Below are positions 33,087 to 43,170 of a DNA stretch of 64,000 bases, in pieces. The position numbers and the translations under genes are program-made. Position 1 is the first letter of the stretch, and every line of letters begins with the position of its first letter. The notes under the pieces were generated by a model. That model was not told the origin of the DNA. It worked only from the letters and a program-made list of their open reading frames with translations, and did not search any database. The stretch is from Acidisarcina sp. (GTDB lineage Bacteria > Acidobacteriota > Terriglobia > Terriglobales > Acidobacteriaceae): assembly GCA_035539175.1 (NCBI GenBank), contig DATLIY010000008.1, forward strand, positions 124,001 through 188,000. The letters run 5' to 3'.

Positions 33087-33101
33087 CGTGTGTCCTTCAA
33101 A

Positions 33102-34211
33102 TCAGGCATAGATGACTTTGCGGTCGCCCTTGACGGTGCGCCCGATGACGAAAAATTTCTCGCCGGAGCGGTCGAACTGCGCCTTGACACGCTTGAATTT
33201 TTCCGCCGGAATGACCGCAATCAGGCCGACGCCCATGTTGAAGGTGCGCAGCATTTCCTCCTGCGCCACGCTGCCAAGTTGCTGCAGATGCTCAAAGATA
33301 GCCGGTACGGGCCAGCTTCCCAGTTCCACGACCGCGGAGATTCCCTTGGGCAGGATGCGCGGCAGATTCTCCGTGATTCCGCCGCCGGTAATATGCGCCA
33401 TGCCCACAGTGGAGTCCGAGGCGGTCAGCTTGCGGATGACCGGCAGGTAGCTGCGATGCACCTTCATCAGCGCGGCTCCGGCCTTCTCCTTAAGGGCATT
33501 CACGTACTGATCCGGCTTGTAGCCCGCGACTTCAAAGAACAGCTTGCGGGCCAGCGAATAGCCATTGGTATGCAGCCCGGTGGAGGGCAATCCGATTAGG
33601 ACTTCGCCGACCTTGATTCCCGCACCGGTGATGACCTTTTCCTTGTCCACACAGCCCACGATAAAGCCGGCAAGATCGTATTCGCCATCGGCATAGAAGC
33701 CGGGCATCTGGGCAGTTTCGCCGCCGATAAGGGCGCAGCCGTTGGCGTGGCATGCCTCGGCGAGCCCGGTGACCACCTTCTCCGTAACCTCGGGATCGAG
33801 GCGGCCGCTGGCGAGGTAATCCATAAAGAACAGCGGCGTGGCGCCCTGCACGGCGATGTCGTTGACGCAGTGGTTCACTAGGTCAGAGCCCACCGTGTGG
33901 TGCATGTTGAGATCGAAGGCGACCTTGAGCTTGGTACCGACGCCGTCGGCACTGGATACGAGAACAGGATTCTTGTAGCGCACCAGGTCGAGCTTGAACA
34001 GGCCGCCGAATCCGCCGATTTCGCTCAAGACCTGCTTGTTGAAGGTTCTCTGGGCAAGGTACTTAATGCGTTGTTTGGCACGATCGCCGCTGCTGATGTC
34101 CACTCCGGCGTCGGCGTACGTAATCGGCGATTTGGCTTTCTTTGGCTTCGGTTCTGGCAAGGCATTTCCGTGGAGCAGGGTAAGATACCGGCCGTCGAAA
34201 TGACCTCGCAA
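33102..34211 (-). CDS. purM: Phosphoribosylformylglycinamidine cyclo-ligase
   Basis: A 369-residue AIR synthetase (purine step 5). Motifs are ITYADAGVDISSGD, SSADGVGTKLKVAF, GSDLVNHCVNDIAVQGA, GGETAQMPGFY, GLPSTGLHTNGYSLAR and GMAHITGGGITENLPRIL. The TTG at 34211 has GGGAG seven bases before it; a second TTG at 34160 is possible. The N-terminal 25 residues are extra relative to the family core. Co-transcribed with purN. Confidence 0.94.
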   Translation of the reverse strand: MRGHFDGRYLTLLHGNALPEPKPKKAKSPITYADAGVDISSGDRAKQRIKYLAQRTFNKQVLSEIGGFGGLFKLDLVRYKNPVLVSSADGVGTKLKVAFDLNMHHTVGSDLVNHCVNDIAVQGATPLFFMDYLASGRLDPEVTEKVVTGLAEACHANGCALIGGETAQMPGFYADGEYDLAGFIVGCVDKEKVITGAGIKVGEVLIGLPSTGLHTNGYSLARKLFFEVAGYKPDQYVNALKEKAGAALMKVHRSYLPVIRKLTASDSTVGMAHITGGGITENLPRILPKGISAVVELGSWPVPAIFEHLQQLGSVAQEEMLRTFNMGVGLIAVIPAEKFKRVKAQFDRSGEKFFVIGRTVKGDRKVIYA

Positions 34212-34300
34212 AAGGCCGCTCCCAAGGGAGACAGACCGTGCTGGGATTTTGTAGGCCGAAGCGTAAGTTTAACACCGAGAGCACCCCAAATGCGTCAGCG

Positions 34301-34759
34301 TCAGTCAAAGGGAAGAAATCGGTGGCTCTCGGCGGGCGCCGGCAGCGGGCATGAGCCCAGGCGGCCAAAGAGGCTGTAACGGGTTCGGGCGACGATTCCA
34401 TAGGCAAAATTTCGCAGCGAACGGGGCGCCAGCCGGAAAAGGCGAGCCAGCAGGAGCCAGCCGCCGCCAAGCCGGGCAAGCACCGCGAGCGCGGCATCCG
34501 ACCGCTGCAGCAGCCGCTCTCCGGGCGAGAAGGGCTCGGTCACCAGGTACACCGTGTCGAGAATGGAGGGGTTCAAGCCGTGGCGGGCGAGGATATTGGC
34601 AGCCAGCGGGTTCTGCAGCGCGCAGAAGCGGTAATGGTCTTGCCGGTCATGACGGAGGACAAACTGAACCAGGCGGTTGCAGAGGCCGCAAACTCCGTCA
34701 TACAGGATCAATGAGTGGCCGGCGAGTTGGGGGGGCGCAAGGTTCATTCCGACTGACAA
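34301..34759 (-). CDS. DCC-family thiol-disulfide oxidoreductase-like protein
   Basis: A 152-residue protein with the diagnostic start LILYDGVCGLCNRLVQFVLRHD, in which DGVCGLCN is the DxxCxxC motif of the DCC1/YuxK family. It continues RFCALQNPLAANILARHG and VYLVTEPFSPGERLLQRSDAAL. The family has a thioredoxin-like fold and a predicted role in disulfide or redox handling; no substrate is known. It is encoded 90 bases before purM on the same strand. Confidence 0.86.
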   Translation of the reverse strand: MSVGMNLAPPQLAGHSLILYDGVCGLCNRLVQFVLRHDRQDHYRFCALQNPLAANILARHGLNPSILDTVYLVTEPFSPGERLLQRSDAALAVLARLGGGWLLLARLFRLAPRSLRNFAYGIVARTRYSLFGRLGSCPLPAPAESHRFLPFD

Positions 34760-34994
34760 GATTCGCGGCGAAGAGAAAAGAATTCAGAGATTTGGCGAGA
34801 GCTTCAAAATGCGATGGGAAGCCGCCTGCCATAAGGACCGTAAAACTGAAGTCCGCTTCCTCCGCAGAGTTCCGCAAGAACGAGATCGGTGCGCCGCCTG
34901 CCCCCGATTCCGCCGTCTCTTTTTCCGGGCCATCGTTCCATTCGCTTTCGCCTGCGAAATGGTTTCGATATTTATCAAATCCGAATAGCTACAT

Positions 34995-35014
34995 ACTATA
35001 TACTTGCGTATAGT
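34995..35014. promoter_or_regulatory. Palindromic operator candidate before the SIS gene
   Basis: ACTATA-N8-TATAGT (34995-35000/35009-35014) contains a nested TATAC-N4-GTATA. It lies in an AT-rich promoter-like stretch 66 bases before the start of the SIS-domain gene, whose ribosome site AAGGAG is strong. It looks like a repressor site, perhaps of a GntR- or LacI-type regulator; no regulator is adjacent. Confidence 0.38.
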
Positions 35015-35079
35015 TTCCTATTATATCGTTTTGGTCCAAATTCAATACTCGTCTTATTTTCTTAAGGAGCGGAGATTAC

Positions 35080-36213
35080 ATGTCAGATTATCGGGGAGTG
35101 CCCTCCCAGGCCGGCCTCCAAGCCGCCTCCGGATACACCTTGCAGGAGATCCTCCGGCAGCCTGTTCTCTGGCCTACGACAGTGGGAAACGTACGCATCG
35201 CAGCGGAGCGCTTGCAACTGACTGCCAAGCTTGAAGGGGCTCGTGTTCTGTTGACCGGAGCTGGTACCTCAGCCTACGCCGCGAGCGCCGTCGCATCTGC
35301 GTGGCCCATGGCGCTCGCTGTTCCTACTACCGACCTGCTTATCGACACGGAACGGTATCTGCTCGACGTAGACGTTGTGATCTCACTGGCCAGATCAGGC
35401 GACAGCCCGGAGAGTGCAGCGGTTGTCGAACGGGTTCGCGCCCTCCGGCCAGAAATCCGGCAGTTGGCCATCGTCTGCAATGAAGACAGCGCATTGGCCC
35501 GCTCCGGCTTGGACGGTCTCATCGTTCTTGACCCGCGCACCAACGACCACAGCCTGGTGATGACCAGTTCCTTTTCGAATCTGGTGCTCGCCGCGCTTCT
35601 TCTGGCACAGCCGGATGCGGTAGCGCCCACGGTGGAGGAATTCAGCAAGCGTGCAGCCGAACTGCTGCCCGAGATCGATCGAGCCTGCCAGGATACAGCG
35701 GCCCACATCCAGGACCGGGTTGTCGTTCTCTCCTCATCGCCGCTGCTCGGATGGGCACGGGAAGCTGGACTGAAGATGCTGGAGATGACCGCCGGACACT
35801 ACCCTCTGATAACGGAAACATTCCTGGGACTCCGCCATGGCCCCATGTCCTTCGTCAAACCTGACACCCTTGTTCTGTGCCTGGTATCAAGCGATCCGGT
35901 TCGCCGTCTCTACGAAGTGGATCTGCTCCGCGAGTTGCGGGAGAAGAAGCTCGGTTACCTGGTCGGCGTTGTTGATCCTGCCGAAGCGGAAGACGTGTTC
36001 GATGGGATCATTCCCGCCGTCGCGCCGATGGCGGACGACGCCCTGCGCACACCGTTTGAGATTCTGGGGCCGCAGTTGCTTGGATACCATTTGAGCCTGG
36101 GCCTTGGATTGAATCCCGATAGCCCCAGCCCCGACGGGGTGATCAACCGCGTCGTTCAAGGCGTCAGGATTCATCCAGCACAACCAGTCGTTGCCGCCTC
36201 TGTAACGCGGTAA
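35080..36213 (+). CDS. SIS-domain sugar-phosphate isomerase/deaminase (AgaS-like)
   Basis: A 377-residue protein with two SIS domains. The first has VLLTGAGTSAYAAS and VISLARSGDSPESAAVV, typical of binding phosphorylated sugars. The second has VVVLSSSPLLGWAREAGLKMLEMT and ETFLGLRHGPMSFVKPDT, the block shared with GlmS and AgaS. Length and layout fit AgaS-type galactosamine-6-phosphate or tagatose-6-phosphate ketose/aldose isomerases. It stands alone, without PTS or kinase genes, so the substrate is unknown. A hairpin terminator follows. Confidence 0.85.
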   Translation: MSDYRGVPSQAGLQAASGYTLQEILRQPVLWPTTVGNVRIAAERLQLTAKLEGARVLLTGAGTSAYAASAVASAWPMALAVPTTDLLIDTERYLLDVDVVISLARSGDSPESAAVVERVRALRPEIRQLAIVCNEDSALARSGLDGLIVLDPRTNDHSLVMTSSFSNLVLAALLLAQPDAVAPTVEEFSKRAAELLPEIDRACQDTAAHIQDRVVVLSSSPLLGWAREAGLKMLEMTAGHYPLITETFLGLRHGPMSFVKPDTLVLCLVSSDPVRRLYEVDLLRELREKKLGYLVGVVDPAEAEDVFDGIIPAVAPMADDALRTPFEILGPQLLGYHLSLGLGLNPDSPSPDGVINRVVQGVRIHPAQPVVAASVTR

Positions 36214-36261
36214 GAGTGTGCTGGCACCTCCGGGTGCTCGCAGAGACAGTGCAACAGCAGA

Positions 36262-36291
36262 AATGGCATGCTCCGCTCGGAGCATGCCATT
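36262..36291 (+). terminator. Hairpin after the SIS gene
   Basis: A perfect 13-bp stem, AATGGCATGCTCC with GGAGCATGCCATT, surrounds the loop GCTC, 49 bases after the stop codon. No T-run follows on the plus strand (AGGAACTG), so it may be a weak terminator or an mRNA-end stabiliser. Confidence 0.55.
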
Positions 36292-36413
36292 AGGAACTGA
36301 ACGACATTCAGGCCACCCGGAACGAAACCCGCCGAATCATCACCCCAATTACTACTTCAGAGTGGAGTACGCGCCACATCGGGCTCGTCTTTTATAAAGA
36401 AAGACATAGAGGG

Positions 36414-36851
36414 CTATAAATACCGCTCCCTGGCCGGATCCCAGTTATACATCAGGTGATCTCCAGCGGAGGGCGTGCCATATAAATCCCACCGCACTCC
36501 ATAGCTCAAGTTCAGCCTGCGGGAAACCTTGAAGGAATCCTCCGCATAAAGTCCATATTCGATCAGCGACATTTCGCGGTTCGCAAGCGGACTCACACGC
36601 TGGCTTGTATGCGGCAGGCCGAGCAGGAAATCAGCATAGGGGCTGCCGGTGATCGATCCATCGAGCGAAAATGTCCCATAGTTCGGCACAACTCCATAGA
36701 AGTTCCGGTAGTGCTGAGCGCTGCCACCAAACTTCAATACATGCCTGCCCATCTGCCAGTCGACACTGTCATTGAAAGTCAGTATGCGGTTATCTGACTT
36801 CACGCCGCCTGAGACGCCGCTGAGCGATGTCAGACCGGCGATGGTGTACTT
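36414..36851 (-). pseudogene. Fragment of a TonB-dependent receptor barrel
   Basis: About 146 codons without a start of their own: an in-frame TAA at 36852-36854 precedes KYTIAGLTSLSGVSGG. The rest contains NDSVDWQMGRHVLKFGGSAQHYR, GSPYADFLLGLPHTSQR, YGLYAEDSFKVSRRLNLSYGVRWDLY and MYNWDPARER. This is the middle of the barrel of an acidobacterial Oar-like receptor; both the plug and the C-terminal half are missing. A remnant of a deleted gene is the best reading. No insertion sequence is visible beside it. Confidence 0.72.
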
Positions 36852-36934
36852 TTATGCTTTTGAATGCGTGCCACTACACCGGCGAAGAGGGAACACAGAA
36901 TCGACCGGGCCGCGATTCAGAGCCCATCCAGCAA

Positions 36935-37330
36935 TCACAAGCGGTATTGATCGTCGCTCACCTTTTCCATCCAGTCGACGACCTTTCCATTGAGCGTTTC
37001 GGCGATTGCTATATGCGTCATGCTGGTCGTCGGCGTTGCGCCGTGCCAGTGCTTCTCGCCCGGCGAGAACCAGACCACGTCCCCAGGCCGAATCTGCTCA
37101 ACAGGCCCGCCTTCTCGCTGAGCCCATCCGCAGCCAGCCGTTACGATGAGGGTCTGGCCTAGCGGATGCGTGTGCCATGCCGTCCGCGCTCCCGGCTCGA
37201 ATGTGACGCTGGCCCCTCCGACACGGGCTGGGTCAGCCGCCTGAAACGGCTGATCGATTCTTACTGTACCCGTGAACCAGTCGGATGGCCCTCTGCTCGA
37301 TGGCTGCGAACCAATGCGTTTGATTTCCAT
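36935..37330 (-). CDS. Small cupin-domain protein
   Basis: A 131-residue protein from ATG 37330 (AGAGGG before it). The cupin motif 1 reads [23 protein letters not shown], and motif 2 reads [17 protein letters not shown]. His residues in WHTHP, Gln and His in EKHWHG should bind a metal. Similar stand-alone cupins accompany oxidoreductases or carboxymuconolactone decarboxylase-like proteins. It is on the same strand as the aldo/keto reductase cluster but separated from it by the tandem repeat. Confidence 0.85.
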   Translation of the reverse strand: MEIKRIGSQPSSRGPSDWFTGTVRIDQPFQAADPARVGGASVTFEPGARTAWHTHPLGQTLIVTAGCGWAQREGGPVEQIRPGDVVWFSPGEKHWHGATPTTSMTHIAIAETLNGKVVDWMEKVSDDQYRL

Positions 37331-37499
37331 ACTTCCCTCTCTCCAAAGTGACTGTAAATGCAGGCTCGAAGGGCCCTTCTTCAAAAGATGCCCTTCGAGC
37401 AGATGGCGTTATGAGCAAAAATCGCGCCGGACGAGGCGGAGGACGACGGCTGTCCACCGCCTGGGATGCATGGCGCGATTCGCGTTATGAAGCAGATCC

Positions 37500-37622
37500 T
37501 TCGCTTCGCTCAGGATGACAAATTAAACGAGGCTCAGGATGACAAATTAAACGAGGCTCAGGGTGACAAAATTAAACGAGGCTCAGGGTGACAAAGCTAA
37601 ATGAGGCTCAAAGCTAGATGAG
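37500..37622. repeat. Tandem repeat array of a 24-25-bp unit
   Basis: Four units, 37509-37532, 37533-37556, 37557-37581 and 37582-37606, are followed by a decayed fifth to 37622. Units 1 and 2 are identical; 3 and 4 carry GGG for GGA and small changes. The unit holds CTCAGGATGACAAATTAAAC. The left edge (37500-37520) is the palindrome-like TTCGCTTCGCTCAGGATGAC, which recurs at 4146-4167 in reverse. The array separates the aldo/keto reductase from the cupin. Confidence 0.85.
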
Positions 37623-37642
37623 ACTCGTAGTGCTGACCGGCA

Positions 37643-38671
<1,029 letters not shown>

Positions 38672-39679
38672 CTAGGAGACTGCGGCTATGCGGTGCACTT
38701 CGCGCCAGTGCCCGGGGGGCATGCCCTCCCAGCTACGGAAGGCGCGAGCGAAAGAGTTGGCATCTTCATATCCCAGAAGATAGGCAGCCTCATTCAGTTC
38801 CAGTACGGAGTTGGTGAGGTAGTACCGAGCCATCTGGTGACGCGCTTCATCGAGGACGTGCTTGAAGCTGGAGCCCACCTCCTGCAGCCGACGCTGCAGC
38901 GTTCGCGAACTCATGTGCAGCCCTCGCGCAACCTCCTCGATGGTGGGGCGGCTCCCGGTGAATCTCTCCTGGATCGCGCCGCGCACCAGTTCCGTAAAGC
39001 TGTCGTTGCCGCTGCGGAGCTTGAGTTCTTTTTCAAACTGCGGAGCAAGCATCTCCAGCAGTTCTGCATTGCGGGTGACGAACGGGCATGCCGCATCCCC
39101 GGCGCGAAACACCATGGAGTTACGAGATGCCCCGAGTACCACCGGACAGCCGAAATGCCGTTCAAGCGCCTTCAGGTGTGCGCGCGGCCGCACAAACTCC
39201 ACTCTTACTGGAGAGATGCGCGTACCGCTTCCCTGGCGTGCGATGTTGAGCACCCAGGCGAAGCAGTGTTCAATCAGCACCTGTGGCTCGACATCCATCG
39301 CCAGCGACCACCGGAACTGAATGCTCCACTCTTCGTCATCCATTTCCTGCAGAATCTCTTCCGGAGCGGACAACTTCTTGTAACGCGCCATGTGGCGAAC
39401 TGCTGCGCCAAAATTCTCCGTCGAGAGAGCGGCGATGCCCATAGGATGAAAGCGTTCGATCTTGGTCTCGATGCCGAGCTTGAGGCCGATTGCAGGATCG
39501 TTGCTCACATCGCCGATCGCGCGCCAAAGCGCAAACAGCTCTTCGGTGGTAACAAGGATGCGGGTTTGATGGAAAAGGTCCTGGGGGAGGCCGGCTCTGC
39601 GCAGGACTGCAGAGACGCCGACCCCCAGTTCTTCCAACTTTGCCTGCAACAGGCCGGAAACTCGAAAGTGCTTAACCAT
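38672..39679 (-). CDS. AraC-family transcription regulator (OruR/ArgR-type N-domain)
   Basis: A 335-residue regulator. The N-terminal about 200 residues match the arabinose-binding-like domain of OruR-type AraC proteins (LGVGVSAVLRRAGLPQDLF, GLKLG, RVEFVRPRAHLKALERHFGCPV). The C-terminal AraC HTH has VARGLHMSSRTLQRRLQEVGSSFKHVLDEAR and LGYEDANSFARAFRSWEGMPPGHWR. It is placed between the dehydrogenase (39-base gap) and the reductase (33-base gap) on one strand, so it probably controls them. A 21-bp-period direct repeat before the dehydrogenase is its likely site. Confidence 0.92.
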   Translation of the reverse strand: MVKHFRVSGLLQAKLEELGVGVSAVLRRAGLPQDLFHQTRILVTTEELFALWRAIGDVSNDPAIGLKLGIETKIERFHPMGIAALSTENFGAAVRHMARYKKLSAPEEILQEMDDEEWSIQFRWSLAMDVEPQVLIEHCFAWVLNIARQGSGTRISPVRVEFVRPRAHLKALERHFGCPVVLGASRNSMVFRAGDAACPFVTRNAELLEMLAPQFEKELKLRSGNDSFTELVRGAIQERFTGSRPTIEEVARGLHMSSRTLQRRLQEVGSSFKHVLDEARHQMARYYLTNSVLELNEAAYLLGYEDANSFARAFRSWEGMPPGHWREVHRIAAVS

Positions 39680-39718
39680 TTCGTTTGACTCAAAGAAGTT
39701 TCTTTATCGGAGAGCAAT

Positions 39719-40777
39719 TTACTCAGATTTGAGAGAAGCCATATCAATCGAGAAGCGATACTTCACATCGGACTTGAGCAACCGCTTGTATGCCTCATTG
39801 ATCTGCTGGATAGCGATCATCTCTACGTCGGATGTGATGCTATGCGCGCCGCAGAAGTCCAGCATCTCCTGGGTTTCGGCAAGACCACCGATGGGCGAGC
39901 CGGAGACACTGCGACGGCCCATGATCAATCCAAAGGATTTTAAGCTTAGAGGCTTATCCGGCGCGCCAACCAGCGTCATGTTGCCATCGCGGGCAAGCAG
40001 GTTGATGTATGCGTTGATGTCGTGGTCAGCGGAAACCGCATCGAGGATGAAGTTGAAGCTGCCCGCATGCTTCTGCATTTGGTTGGCATCCCGCGAGAGA
40101 ACAACCTCATCCGCACCGAGGCGCAGCGCATCTTCCACCTTGCTGGGCGACGTGGTGAAGACAACCGTGTGGGCTCCCAGCGCATGAGCAAACTTCACTC
40201 CCATGTGACCCAATCCGCCTAGACCGATGATGCCGACCTTCTGGCCTTTTGTGACACCCCAGTGGCGCATCGGCGAGTAGGTCGTAATTCCCGCGCACAG
40301 CAGAGGCGCTGCTGCGCCGAGATTGAGATTGGAAGGAATACTCAGGACGAAGTGCTCATCCACGACGATGCTGTCGGAGTAGCCGCCATAGGTAACGCCG
40401 CCGAGATGCTTATCGGGAGAGCCGTAGGTGAGCACCTGATTGGGACAGAACTGCTCCAGGCCGGCTTTGCATTCGGGACAGGTTCCATCGGAGCCGACCA
40501 GACAGCCCACACCGGCCAGATCGCCAGCCTTGAATTTGGTCACCGCAGAACCGACCTTGGTGACGCGTCCGACGATCTCATGCCCGGGAACGCACGGATA
40601 GACCGTAGGCATGACATCGCTCCACTCATTCCGGGCGTAGTGGAGATCGGAGTGGCAAACTCCGCAGAACAGAATCTCGATCTGGACATCGCGTTCGGTT
40701 AGATCGCGCCGCGCGATCACAGTAGAGGCAAGCGGCGAAGTCGCACTAGCAGTCGAATATGCTTTCGCGTTGTACAT
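39719..40777 (-). CDS. Zinc-dependent alcohol dehydrogenase (CAD/YahK-like)
   Basis: A 352-residue enzyme. The catalytic zinc ligands are in CGVCHSDLH and GHEIVG. The structural zinc cysteines are in GTCPECKAGLEQFC, with the last partner nearby. The cofactor site is GIIGLGGLGHMGVKFAHALG, typical of NADP-dependent cinnamyl-alcohol-type dehydrogenases that reduce aldehydes. It is the first gene of the ADH-AraC-AKR unit. An aldehyde-stress role is an inference from the pairing of two aldehyde reductases. Confidence 0.93.
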   Translation of the reverse strand: MYNAKAYSTASATSPLASTVIARRDLTERDVQIEILFCGVCHSDLHYARNEWSDVMPTVYPCVPGHEIVGRVTKVGSAVTKFKAGDLAGVGCLVGSDGTCPECKAGLEQFCPNQVLTYGSPDKHLGGVTYGGYSDSIVVDEHFVLSIPSNLNLGAAAPLLCAGITTYSPMRHWGVTKGQKVGIIGLGGLGHMGVKFAHALGAHTVVFTTSPSKVEDALRLGADEVVLSRDANQMQKHAGSFNFILDAVSADHDINAYINLLARDGNMTLVGAPDKPLSLKSFGLIMGRRSVSGSPIGGLAETQEMLDFCGAHSITSDVEMIAIQQINEAYKRLLKSDVKYRFSIDMASLKSE

Positions 40778-40812
40778 GCCCTTACATTAGACGCTCGCCA
40801 ATCACCGCGATA

Positions 40813-40849
40813 TGCAAAGCACGCCATTCTGCCTGCAAAGCGCGCCATT
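40813..40849. promoter_or_regulatory. Direct repeat with 21-bp period, likely AraC-family site
   Basis: TGCAAAGCACGCCATT (40813-40828) and TGCAAAGCGCGCCATT (40834-40849) differ at one base and are spaced exactly two helical turns, as araI1-I2 half-sites are. The proximal copy ends 36 bases before the alcohol dehydrogenase start, so it should overlap the -35 region of its promoter. The hemL promoter lies on the other side. Confidence 0.6.
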
Positions 40850-40915
40850 TATTCCGGGGAAAACAAAGAGGAGCCTTCACGAATTGAATGCAAAGGCCGA
40901 CTATACTGGGGTTAA

Positions 40916-42220
40916 ATGTCCAGACATATGTCAGTTTCCAGCCAGATGCAGCAGCGTGCCGAGCGGGTTCTACCTGGCGGCGTCGATTCCCCGGTTCGCG
41001 CCTTTCGTGCCGTCGGGGGAGCCCCCCCGTTTCTGCTGCGGGCGGAAGGCCAGTATCTATGGGATGCGGACGGAAATCGCTACCTGGACTACTTCGGCTC
41101 GTGGGGCCCCATGATTCTGGGTCACGCATTTCCGCCGGTGGTTCGAGCCATCCAGCACGCAGCGGCTCTTGGGGCCAGCTTTGGGGCGTCCACTCCGACG
41201 GAAGCGGACCTGGCCGAGCGCGTGATCCGGGCCTGCCCCTCCATCGAGAAGCTGCGCTTCGTCAGCTCCGGGACGGAGGCCACGATGTCGGCGATCCGTC
41301 TGGCGCGTGCCTTTACGAATCGCAAGTACATCGTGAAGTTTGAGGGCTGCTACCACGGCCATGCGGATGGGCTGCTGGTGAAGGCGGGCTCCGGCGTGGC
41401 AACGTTTGGCATACCGGGATCGGCGGGCGTGCCGGAGGAAACGGCGCACTTTACGCTGGCTCTGCCATTTAACGATATAGAGGCGGTGGAAGAAGCCTTT
41501 GCCAAACATGCGGGCGAGATTGCCTGCGTGATTGTGGAGCCGGTTGTGGGTAACATGGGCTGCGTCCCTGCGAAGACGGGCTATCTCCAGTTTCTACGCG
41601 AGATTACGGCTCGCACCGGGGCGCTGTTGATCTTCGATGAAGTCATGACGGGCTTCCGCGTGGCATTTGGGGGAGCACAGGCGCTCTACGACATCACTCC
41701 CGACCTGACCACCCTGGGCAAGATTATCGGTGGCGGATTGCCCTGCGGAGCCTTCGGCGGCCGCGCGGAGATTATGAATCTGCTGGCACCGCTGGGGCCG
41801 GTATACCAGGCAGGAACGCTGAGCGGAAACCCGCTAGCCATGGCCGCCGGAATCGCGACGCTCGAGTATCTGGAAGCGCACGAAGCGGAGATCTACGCGC
41901 GGCTGGAAGCAGCCAGCGCGGCAGTGGTGGATGGGGTAGCCGCCGAAGCGAAGAAGTCTGGCCTCGCGGTGACCGCAAACCGCGTGGGAGCGATGTTTAC
42001 CTGGTTCTTTACCCCCGGCCCGGTGACCGACTTCGCAACCGCAGCCGCATCGGACACCGCGATTTTTGGGCGATTCCATCGCGCCATGCTGGATGCGGGT
42101 GTATGGCTGCCGCCCTCGCAGTTTGAAGCAGCGTTTCTCGGGACGGCGCACACGGATGCCGATATCGCATTCACCATCGAGGCGGCGAGAGAGGCATTCA
42201 AAGTGGTCCGGGAGGGGTAG
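40916..42220 (+). CDS. hemL: Glutamate-1-semialdehyde 2,1-aminomutase
   Basis: A 434-residue PLP enzyme that makes 5-aminolevulinate for haem in the C5 pathway. Motifs are [83 protein letters not shown] and the PLP lysine in [12 protein letters not shown]. The -10-like TATACT at 40902-40907 is only eight bases before ATG 40916, so the transcript may be nearly leaderless or start at ATG 40928. No other haem gene is beside it. Confidence 0.96.
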   Translation: MSRHMSVSSQMQQRAERVLPGGVDSPVRAFRAVGGAPPFLLRAEGQYLWDADGNRYLDYFGSWGPMILGHAFPPVVRAIQHAAALGASFGASTPTEADLAERVIRACPSIEKLRFVSSGTEATMSAIRLARAFTNRKYIVKFEGCYHGHADGLLVKAGSGVATFGIPGSAGVPEETAHFTLALPFNDIEAVEEAFAKHAGEIACVIVEPVVGNMGCVPAKTGYLQFLREITARTGALLIFDEVMTGFRVAFGGAQALYDITPDLTTLGKIIGGGLPCGAFGGRAEIMNLLAPLGPVYQAGTLSGNPLAMAAGIATLEYLEAHEAEIYARLEAASAAVVDGVAAEAKKSGLAVTANRVGAMFTWFFTPGPVTDFATAAASDTAIFGRFHRAMLDAGVWLPPSQFEAAFLGTAHTDADIAFTIEAAREAFKVVREG

Positions 42221-42247
42221 GCTCGCAGAACCTGGGGTCTGCTTCGC

Positions 42248-42991
42248 CTACGGCCTGGCGGACGGCTCGCCCACATGCCAGGCCTCTGGCGTGATGAAGC
42301 GGAAGCCCAGTGGCTTGTAGCGGGCCAGCAGCGCCTGTGTGGCGATGACGGAGGAGGAGCGGTTCTGGCCGATTCCCTGCTGGCCTCCGTCGTGCAACAG
42401 GATGTTGCTGCCGCGGTTGCGGCTTTGATTTGCAGCAACACCGCGGACGACACGCCGCTCGACGGATTCGGGGCTGGGCGCATCCCAATCGTGGCCCATC
42501 ACGTTCCACAGGACGGGCGTCAGGCCAAGCTTATGGGCAGTCGCGAGCACGTCTGGCCGACGGGCGCCGTGGGGAGGCCGAAAGTAGCGAACGGGCTGGC
42601 CGAGGGTATCCTCCAGCGCCTGATTGCACTCCTCGATCTCTTCGCGCACGTGGGCGGGCTTTTCAAAGAGCAACACGGGATGCGTCATGGTGTGATTGCC
42701 GATCAAGTGTCCGGCATTCGCCACGGCGCGGGCGATCTGCGGACGCTGGCGGACAAAGCGCCCGATGAAGAAGAAGGTGGCGCGCACATTGTTCTGCTCA
42801 AGGACTTCTAACAGCTTGTAAGTCCAGGGATCATTGGGGCCATCGTCGTAGGTCAAGGCGAGTTGGGAGGGATCGTGTCCCGCGACAATCGTGCGGCCGA
42901 AGATTTGCGAGGTTGGCCACATGGCGGCATAGGCATAGCCTCCCGCCGCAAGTCCAGCCGCCGCTCCCGTGATCGCCAGTTCAGGCAGCAT
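42248..42991 (-). CDS. Polysaccharide deacetylase (NodB domain, CE4)
   Basis: A 247-residue protein with an N-terminal hydrophobic anchor (AITGAAAGLAAGGYAYAAMW). The NodB motifs are all seen: TYDDGPN (catalytic Asp and metal Asp), GNHTMTHP (two metal His), FRPPHGARR, and the C-terminal NILLHDGG. It would remove N-acetyl groups from peptidoglycan or an exopolysaccharide on the periplasmic side. It is convergent with hemL, 27 bases apart. Confidence 0.92.
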   Translation of the reverse strand: MLPELAITGAAAGLAAGGYAYAAMWPTSQIFGRTIVAGHDPSQLALTYDDGPNDPWTYKLLEVLEQNNVRATFFFIGRFVRQRPQIARAVANAGHLIGNHTMTHPVLLFEKPAHVREEIEECNQALEDTLGQPVRYFRPPHGARRPDVLATAHKLGLTPVLWNVMGHDWDAPSPESVERRVVRGVAANQSRNRGSNILLHDGGQQGIGQNRSSSVIATQALLARYKPLGFRFITPEAWHVGEPSARP

Positions 42992-43170
42992 ATTGTTTAG
43001 TTTAGAGCATTCCGCTCCGGGACACGCGGCGACCTTCCGTGGGATGGATGCGGATGAGGAAGATTGATACGGTAGTTTTGCGGAGAAAACAGGTTTGTGT
43101 TACCTTCGTGTTTTCTTCGCTCAAGTTTGGAATGGTTGCAATATTGAGCATGGTTGAGGCGTAGAAAGTC

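Noticed and set aside
34301-35013. 220-codon plus-strand frame over the DCC gene
   Set aside because: Antisense shadow of the DCC gene; glycine/arginine-rich without motifs.
37500-37622. CRISPR-like array
   Set aside because: The units are joined directly without unique spacers, and no cas gene is present, so it is a plain tandem repeat.
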